Part shown: one piece after another, positions 15,692 to 20,004 of the stretch | Numbering within the stretch: the first letter of the stretch is position 1 | Layout: the number at the start of each line of letters is the position of its first letter | Source of the DNA: Thermoplasmatota archaeon | Lineage (GTDB): Archaea > Thermoplasmatota > E2 > DHVEG-1 | Direction: 5' to 3' | DNA length: 20,004 nucleotides | Assembly (NCBI GenBank): GCA_030612095.1 | Contig: JAUWOO010000012.1 | Coordinates: 1 to 20,004 of the forward strand | Made by a program: the position numbers and the translations under genes | The notes under the pieces: generated by a model | Told to the model about the DNA's origin: nothing | What the model saw: only the letters and a program-made list of their open reading frames with translations | Databases searched by the model: none

Positions 15692-15759
15692 CTACAAGCT
15701 ACAGAACATATTGAACTAAAATTTTGAAAAAAAAGATGCGAGAAGAGGTTTTAGAGATT

Positions 15760-16170
15760 ATGAATATTATAACATTGGATGCTTTGTCAAGAGCAATAGC
15801 AAATAGGGTTGGAGTAGGTATAGAAGAGGCACGCAGAGATGCTGGATTTGTACTGGATATATTTGGATTTGACGATCGTGTTATAGATAATGTGTTGGAT
15901 CCAGAGGATAGACAATTATTTTACATCCTGGAAGAAGAAGGTATGCTTGTAACTGAAAGGGAAGAGACAACATTGTATGATGGTAGGGAATGGCGTACAC
16001 ATTACTGGCAACTTAAGAAAAACACCATTCTAAATTATGCCAAGGATGAAAACAAGAGATTAAGAACCGTTCTTTACGATAAAACACAGCCAATTAGAGA
16101 TATATCTGACGAAAATGTCTATGATACAATTACCGAGGATATTTGGATCACTAGAAAAATAAACGAATAG
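15760..16170 (+). CDS. DUF6015-like archaeal protein of unknown function
   Basis: The 136-residue soluble protein begins MNIITLDALSRAI and contains FVLDIFGFDDRVIDNVL, DRQLFYILEEEGMLVTEREE and TTLYDGREWRTHYWQL (quoted in parts). The middle, with alternating helices and a GMLxTERE-type turn, reads like a winged-helix or DNA/protein-binding fold. I recall the pattern as DUF6015 of Thermoplasmatota, from memory and not from a search. Starts are ambiguous: TTG 15724, ATG 15736 or ATG 15760. The last is chosen because GAGGT lies about ten bases upstream and remembered relatives begin near MNIIT. The C-terminus is polar and acidic. It is divergent from the retropepsin unit. Confidence 0.7.
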   Translation: MNIITLDALSRAIANRVGVGIEEARRDAGFVLDIFGFDDRVIDNVLDPEDRQLFYILEEEGMLVTEREETTLYDGREWRTHYWQLKKNTILNYAKDENKRLRTVLYDKTQPIRDISDENVYDTITEDIWITRKINE

Positions 16171-16422
16171 GGTTCTCCCTTATTCTTTAATGTTTTTTTG
16201 TGTGTGAGTGTATTTTCTTTTGGCTTCTTGTGGGATTTTCCATCCTTTCTGGCCATCTTGGGTCAACTGGTTATGACGAGGTTTGTTCAATTTTTTTCAA
16301 AACGGTGGCCAAGATCTGTTTTCCACGGCCCTCGTTTTTTTAAAAAAGTTAATAACCTCGCTTCAGTTTCCACTTTTTCGCAGATATTGGAAGTTTAATG
16401 TTAACTTTCTGGGGGTATGTTA
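16171..16422 (+). other. Long structured-looking intergenic/leader region upstream of metK
   Basis: This stretch has 252 bases with no credible gene. It starts with T-rich runs (16191-16199) that probably end the DUF6015-like transcript. ATCTTGG (16255-16261) pairs with CCAAGAT (16309-16315). ACGAGG (16276-16281) pairs with CCTCGT (16330-16335). The pairs interleave. A possible TATA box, TTTTTAAAAAA, lies at about 16337-16347, which would start metK transcription near 16368, after these elements. GGGGGT (16411-16416) is the ribosome-binding site six bases before the metK ATG. Confidence 0.45.
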
Positions 16423-17598
16423 ATGTCGAAAAAAAGAATGATTATGAGTTCGGAGTCAGTAACTGAAGGACACCCTGATAAGATGTGTGATTTGATATCA
16501 GATGCTGTTCTCGATGAAGCATTGGGGCAGGATAAATATTCGCGGGTTGCGATTGAGGCATGTACAAAAAATGGTGGAGTAATGGTTTTTGGTGAGATGA
16601 CAACTGGAGGCTACATTGATATTCCAAAAGTTGTAAGGAATACCATAAAGAATATAGGATATACAAAATCTGAGTATGGTATTGAATGGGAGACATGTTC
16701 TGTTTGGGTTCAGATTACAGGGCAGAGCCCGGATATTTCTCAAGGGGTTTCTAAGGGAAAAGGTTTGCATAGGGGGCAGGGAGCTGGCGATCAAGGAATG
16801 ATGTATGGTTTTGCATGTAATGAAACAAAGGAGCTCATGCCGCTACCTATTTCACTTGCTCACAAACTTACAAAAAGATTATCAGATGTCCGAAAAAATG
16901 GCGATATCTCCTACTTAAGACCTGATGGTAAAGCCCAGGTTTCTGTTGAATATAATGAAAAGGGTAAACCACTTAGAGTAGATACAATTGTTGTGTCGAC
17001 ACAACACGATGGTGGAATAGCACACGACAGAATAAGGACTGATGTAATTGAAAAGATAATAAAACCGATTTGTAAAGATTGGATTGATAAGAACACCACA
17101 TTCCATGTAAATCCCACAGGTGCTTTTGTGAGGGGTGGTCCCTATGCAGATGCTGGTTTAACTGGTAGGAAAATCATAGTTGATACGTATGGCGGTATAG
17201 GAAGACACGGTGGTGGTGCGTTCTCTGGAAAAGATCCTACAAAAGTGGATCGAAGCGCTGCTTATGCCGCTCGATATATAGCTAAAAATATTGTGGCTGC
17301 GGGTATAGCAGACAAATGTGAGATTCAACTAGCATATGCAATAGGTGTTGCAGAGCCCGTTTCAATCAATATAGAGTGTTTCGGAACCAATAAAATCCCC
17401 GATGATAAGATAGAAAAACTTGTTATGGAGTTCTTTCCTCTTACGCCTAGTGACATTCTGGAACATCTTGACCTGAGAAGGCCAATTTTTGCAAAAACTG
17501 CTGCATATGGACATTTTGGCAGAGACGATCCAGATTTCACTTGGGAGAAAACCGACAAGGCCGAATTAATCAAAAAGGAGGCAGGATTGAAAAAATAA
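16423..17598 (+). CDS. metK: S-adenosylmethionine synthetase, bacterial type
   Basis: This 391-residue protein makes S-adenosylmethionine from methionine and ATP. It carries the signatures of the bacterial/eukaryotic MAT family (COG0192). These are GHPDK at 16-20 (ATP/Mg), GAGDQG at 120-125, and GGGAFSGKDPTKVDRSAAY from 263 (the glycine-rich phosphate loop). Most archaea use the unrelated-looking archaeal MAT (COG1812), so this suggests acquisition from bacteria at some time. The length is normal for the family. ATG at 16423 is preferred to 16417 because GGGGGT lies six bases before it; the longer form adds only two residues. It appears to be transcribed alone, between a long leader and a terminator hairpin. 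Confidence 0.95.
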   Translation: MSKKRMIMSSESVTEGHPDKMCDLISDAVLDEALGQDKYSRVAIEACTKNGGVMVFGEMTTGGYIDIPKVVRNTIKNIGYTKSEYGIEWETCSVWVQITGQSPDISQGVSKGKGLHRGQGAGDQGMMYGFACNETKELMPLPISLAHKLTKRLSDVRKNGDISYLRPDGKAQVSVEYNEKGKPLRVDTIVVSTQHDGGIAHDRIRTDVIEKIIKPICKDWIDKNTTFHVNPTGAFVRGGPYADAGLTGRKIIVDTYGGIGRHGGGAFSGKDPTKVDRSAAYAARYIAKNIVAAGIADKCEIQLAYAIGVAEPVSINIECFGTNKIPDDKIEKLVMEFFPLTPSDILEHLDLRRPIFAKTAAYGHFGRDDPDFTWEKTDKAELIKKEAGLKK

Positions 17599-17618
17599 CT
17601 TTCCTGCAAAGTTTTTTT
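17581..17618 (+). terminator. Hairpin plus T-run terminator of metK
   Basis: GCAGGA (17581-17586), within the last codons of metK, pairs with TCCTGC (17602-17607). A run of seven T follows at 17612-17618. The stem begins inside the coding region. Confidence 0.6.
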
Positions 17619-17646
17619 AAAAACGTAAGAATCATAAATAAGTAGA

Positions 17647-17655
17647 GTTATATTA
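17647..17655 (+). promoter_or_regulatory. TATA box for the small gene at 17708
   Basis: GTTATATTA is centred about 57 bases before the ATG at 17708. The predicted transcription start near 17677 would leave a 30-base leader that contains GGAG (17693-17696). Unlike several neighbours this gene would have a normal leader. Confidence 0.45.
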
Positions 17656-17707
17656 CTTAGTTGTTGTCTGACATTGTATGTGAGACCTATATGGAGAAAG
17701 AGATAAT

Positions 17708-17932
17708 ATGGTGGAGTTTGAGACGCTAAAGGCTAAAGAAGTAAAGTTTGGTAATAACTTTATAGAGGTCTCTAGGAAAAAAGTAATAACCGACAGGGGG
17801 GAAAATGAGTTTATTTCTATTTCTAGAGGTTTTTATCTTCAAGATGGTACAAGAGGGTGGAAAGCATCCATTACGTTGCCCAGTGAAAAGGACAAACGTG
17901 AAGAAATTGCAGATTTAATAAAGTCTCTATAG
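17708..17932 (+). CDS. Small conserved-looking protein of unknown function
   Basis: This 74-residue soluble protein begins MVEFETLKAKEVKFGNNFIEV and ends with the helix KREEIADLIKSL. Between these, beta-strand-like segments read NNFIEVSRKKVI, NEFISISRGFY and RGWKASITLP, with many basic residues. A beta-sheet followed by a C-terminal helix, with Lys/Arg on the strands, recalls PC4-like single-strand DNA-binding proteins. The similarity is only in outline, so I give no family. The ATG has GGAG 11 bases upstream and a TATA box ahead. It lies between metK and an anchored-protein gene with its own promoter, so it is likely transcribed alone. Confidence 0.75.
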   Translation: MVEFETLKAKEVKFGNNFIEVSRKKVITDRGENEFISISRGFYLQDGTRGWKASITLPSEKDKREEIADLIKSL

Positions 17933-18010
17933 GGAATTAGAATCTTTAAGACTGTTACTTCTCACCATATGGTTTTGTTTTTCTATTTTTCTCAATTCTT
18001 TTTTCGTTAG

Positions 18011-18016
18011 TTTAAA
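18011..18016 (+). promoter_or_regulatory. TATA box placed for a leaderless GTG-start gene
   Basis: TTTAAA (in GTTTAAAGT) is centred about 27 bases before the GTG at 18041, so transcription should begin at about 18040. The GGAG at 18035-18038 is too close to the GTG to act as a Shine-Dalgarno, which favours leaderless translation. Confidence 0.5.
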
Positions 18017-18040
18017 GTAGATGCAGGAATATTTGGAGAT

Positions 18041-18706
18041 GTGATTAGTGAGGGTGGTGCCGGAGAGACCAGGATATATGTATCTATTGCAGTTTTTATT
18101 ATCGCAGTAGTTATTTTTGCTGTTGTTTTTAGTAGCAACCAGTTAAATACTGCATATATTCATCATGATTTCCTAGGTGTGGATTGGTGTGAAGATATTG
18201 GAGAACGTGATAGCGGTTCACAACTTTTGGGTTTGGAGAAATTTAGTAGTTTAACCTATAGAATTGATGGTGAGTATCCTGCATATCTCACGATTATGAC
18301 AATTAAAACGCTTGTGATGATGAGTGAAAATGAGCTTAGAGATAAAACTGCAGAGTCAATAGAACAAGCATTAGAAAAAGGCATAGTTGTGGATAAAGCT
18401 ACTGAGGTTAGTGGAGGACGAATGTTGAAAAATGAACATAATACGATGTATGTCATGTATGATGGAAATGACACCTCAAAGAATCCTCCGGAGAAGATAA
18501 AAATTATTGGCGAGGTATGGAGCTGTGGAACGTCTGGTACCTCTGTGATATGCGTAGGAGTTGCCCAGATTACAGATAATTTGCATGACAATTCAGAAGT
18601 AAACATCAGCCACTGGGAAAAAATTGTTGGAGATGAGATGGGGACCTTTGGAACAGGAAATTTCCAGAGAGAAGACGGACTGATATATAACGTAATTTGC
18701 CATTAG
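18041..18706 (+). CDS. Membrane-anchored extracytoplasmic protein of unknown function
   Basis: This 221-residue protein has a short N-terminal tail, a hydrophobic segment at 12-31 (YVSIAVFIIAVVIFAVVF), then a polar domain of about 190 residues. It is either a signal anchor with the domain outside or an uncleaved type II protein. The domain has four cysteines, at 50, 162, 171 and 220, a number that fits two disulphides. Sequons NDT (143) and NIS (188) could be N-glycosylated. No lipobox cysteine follows the membrane segment. I do not recognise the family. The start is GTG at 18041; there is no ATG before the membrane segment. A TATA box predicts a leaderless message. Confidence 0.75.
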   Translation: MISEGGAGETRIYVSIAVFIIAVVIFAVVFSSNQLNTAYIHHDFLGVDWCEDIGERDSGSQLLGLEKFSSLTYRIDGEYPAYLTIMTIKTLVMMSENELRDKTAESIEQALEKGIVVDKATEVSGGRMLKNEHNTMYVMYDGNDTSKNPPEKIKIIGEVWSCGTSGTSVICVGVAQITDNLHDNSEVNISHWEKIVGDEMGTFGTGNFQREDGLIYNVICH

Positions 18707-18710
18707 TTAA

Positions 18711-19136
18711 TTATTCGGCCAGTTCTGCTTTTTGCAGACTATATCCCATGCGACAGTCTATGTTTTCATAGATTTTTGTTATTTTATATTTTCTATCTTT
18801 TTGCAATGCTCTGTTATGACATAGTTCATAATGGCCGCATCCAATGATTGTACATTTATTTTTCTCAATTTTTGCAATGCTCCCCTCTGATAGTTTTTTG
18901 TCTATGGCAGCAATGATAGGTATTTCTTGGACTTCCACAACTATGGCGGTTCCAATATGTATATTACAGTTATGTCGTTTATCTCGGATTTTTGTTATCT
19001 TGTATTGTCTACCAGGTTTTAGGTTGAAGCATACTGTTTTCAGTTTGCAGTTTTTACATTCATTGTTTGGTCCCAGGTAGATAAACTCGGCACCTTCTTT
19101 TGCTAGTTTTTCCCCTATTAATGTTACTAATGGCAT
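18711..19136 (-). CDS. UPF0179 family protein with two four-cysteine units
   Basis: This 141-residue protein of the archaeal UPF0179 family has no known function. It contains two similar halves. C27-x2-C30-x5-C36-x20-C57 comes with GRQYKITKIRDKRHNC. C95-x4-C100-x5-C106-x21-C128 comes with DRKYKITKIYENIDC. Each set could bind a zinc ion or an iron-sulphur cluster. There is no membrane segment. The ATG at 19136 lies one base after the egsA stop, with GGAGTGAT (19142-19149) inside the end of egsA as a ribosome-binding site five bases away. The gene is therefore co-transcribed and coupled with egsA. That pairing may hint at a shared process or may be simple packing. Confidence 0.88.
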   Translation of the reverse strand: MPLVTLIGEKLAKEGAEFIYLGPNNECKNCKLKTVCFNLKPGRQYKITKIRDKRHNCNIHIGTAIVVEVQEIPIIAAIDKKLSEGSIAKIEKNKCTIIGCGHYELCHNRALQKDRKYKITKIYENIDCRMGYSLQKAELAE

Positions 19137-19137
19137 A

Positions 19138-20004
19138 TTATATCACTCCTGTTGTTTTAGCTAATGTTTTAGCAGCTTTTTCCGTGAGTCCCGTTTCTCC
19201 CAGTATTGTGTATCTTTCTGGTCGTATTTCTTGGGCCCTTACCAGCGCTTCAATGATTTTTTTCTTTGATATTCCCACCTCTCCCGAGGTGGTAGGGGCT
19301 CCTATCTTTTCTAAAGCGTCTCGAATTTTCTCCCAATCGCCGCCGTGAAGATAGACCATCATGATGGCACCTATGCCACATTGTTCGCCGTGTAGTGGGG
19401 TTCTTCCTTTTCTACCCTTTAGCATGATGCCCGGTCCTAGGTGATCCAGCATATGGGAGAACATGTGTTCCGCCCCAGATGCAGGTCTTGTATTACTAGC
19501 CACACTCATTGCTACACCAGATACAATCATAGCTTTAACCGCAAGCCATGCTGATTCTTCTGTATCTGGTCTAATCTCATCAGCATGATCTATAAGAAGT
19601 AGGGCTGCTGTTTTTGCAAGTACTGCAGCGTGACTGCTAAACTCCTCATGTTTTAGCCTGTGAGCCAGTTCCCAGTCCATTACTGCAGATATGTTGGATA
19701 TTACATCAGCACAGCCTGATGCAAGCATTCTATATGGTGCTTTGCAGATAATGCCCGTATCAGCAAGTATTGCTGTAGGGGATATTGCTGTTTTTGAAAC
19801 AGATCCTGCTCTATGCTTCAATGATGCACGTGGAGATGCAATTCCGTCGTGGGCTGCAGATGTTGGCACGCTAACAAATGGTTTAGAAAGCTCATAGGCT
19901 GCAAGTTTTGTAATGTCAATGACGATTCCACCGCCGACTCCCAATAGGAGATCCATATTGTTTTTATTGGCATATTTGATGACATCATTTACTTCACCAA
20001 CAGT
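19138..20004 (-). CDS. egsA: sn-Glycerol-1-phosphate dehydrogenase, C-terminal part (5' end outside window)
   Basis: The frame is open to the window edge, giving about 288 of the usual roughly 350 residues; the N-terminal NAD-binding start is missing. Visible motifs are GVGGGIVIDITKLAA (dinucleotide-binding) and FVSVPTSAAHDGIASPRASL. The metal-binding residues are Asp in GCADVISN, His in GAEHMFSH and His in LHGEQCGIGA. The enzyme reduces dihydroxyacetone phosphate to sn-glycerol-1-phosphate, the backbone of archaeal ether lipids, using NAD(P)H and a zinc ion. It belongs to the iron-containing/glycerol dehydrogenase superfamily, but these motifs point to the archaeal enzyme. It is followed at once by the UPF0179 gene. 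Confidence 0.93.
   Translation of the reverse strand, partial: TVGEVNDVIKYANKNNMDLLLGVGGGIVIDITKLAAYELSKPFVSVPTSAAHDGIASPRASLKHRAGSVSKTAISPTAILADTGIICKAPYRMLASGCADVISNISAVMDWELAHRLKHEEFSSHAAVLAKTAALLLIDHADEIRPDTEESAWLAVKAMIVSGVAMSVASNTRPASGAEHMFSHMLDHLGPGIMLKGRKGRTPLHGEQCGIGAIMMVYLHGGDWEKIRDALEKIGAPTTSGEVGISKKKIIEALVRAQEIRPERYTILGETGLTEKAAKTLAKTTGVI

Noticed and set aside
16270..16320. C/D box guide RNA suggested by TATGACGA
   Set aside because: No matching D box (CTGA) and no C'/D' pair at suitable spacing.
16250..16340. Known SAM riboswitch before metK
   Set aside because: I could not recognise the conserved core of any SAM riboswitch class; only the repeats are reported.
16198..16398. 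Open frame of 66 codons in the metK leader
   Set aside because: The translation is Phe/Ser-rich with no family resemblance, lies in a T-rich non-coding stretch and has no plausible ribosome-binding site.

Overview
The window reads as a fragment of a euryarchaeal chromosome, most likely from an uncultured Thermoplasmatota-like lineage. Archaeal markers seen directly are RNA polymerase subunits H, B (unsplit), A' and A'' in that order, L30e, archaeal NusA, UPF0179, and glycerol-1-phosphate dehydrogenase, which makes the archaeal lipid backbone. A PGF-CTERM-like sorting tail and AT-rich TATA boxes about 26-29 bases upstream of starts agree with this. The Thermoplasmatota placement is inference, from a DUF6015-like protein and general gene content.

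Layout. Positions 1-1839 (+) hold the C-terminal part of a large surface protein ending in a PGF-CTERM-like anchor, followed by a clear hairpin/T-tract terminator. Positions 1931-2623 (+) encode a family-2 glycosyltransferase with no AUG, GUG or UUG start available; a CUG with a good Shine-Dalgarno is the best start. After a 158-base convergent gap, 2782-6124 (-) is a four-gene operon in the order A-F-X-B of archaeal dye-linked L-proline dehydrogenase: FAD/NAD subunit, dicluster ferredoxin, [2Fe-2S] BFD-like protein, and DAO-family FAD subunit. Positions 6182-14790 (-) are the transcription block tRNA-Lys(UUU), rpoH, rpoB, rpoA1, rpoA2, rpl30e and nusA. It stops after nusA instead of continuing into rps12/rps7/elongation-factor genes. 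Positions 14994-15600 (-) are a two-gene unit of a DUF5678-like protein and a retropepsin-like aspartic protease. It is divergent from a DUF6015-like gene (15760-16170, +).

Next comes a 252-base leader/intergenic stretch and a bacterial-type S-adenosylmethionine synthetase, metK (16423-17598, +). Two small unknown genes follow on the plus strand, the second a membrane-anchored extracytoplasmic protein. On the minus strand at the right edge, the C-terminal part of egsA is followed directly by the UPF0179 gene.

Together the genes cover core transcription, proline catabolism feeding electrons into the cell, methyl-donor synthesis, lipid backbone synthesis and cell-surface decoration. No CRISPR array, insertion sequence or phage module is visible. 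The points most worth a second look are the CUG start, the lysine-rich extension on RpoA'', the bacterial MetK with its structured-looking leader, the duplicated four-cysteine units of UPF0179, the DUF5678/retropepsin pair, and predicted leaderless transcripts.
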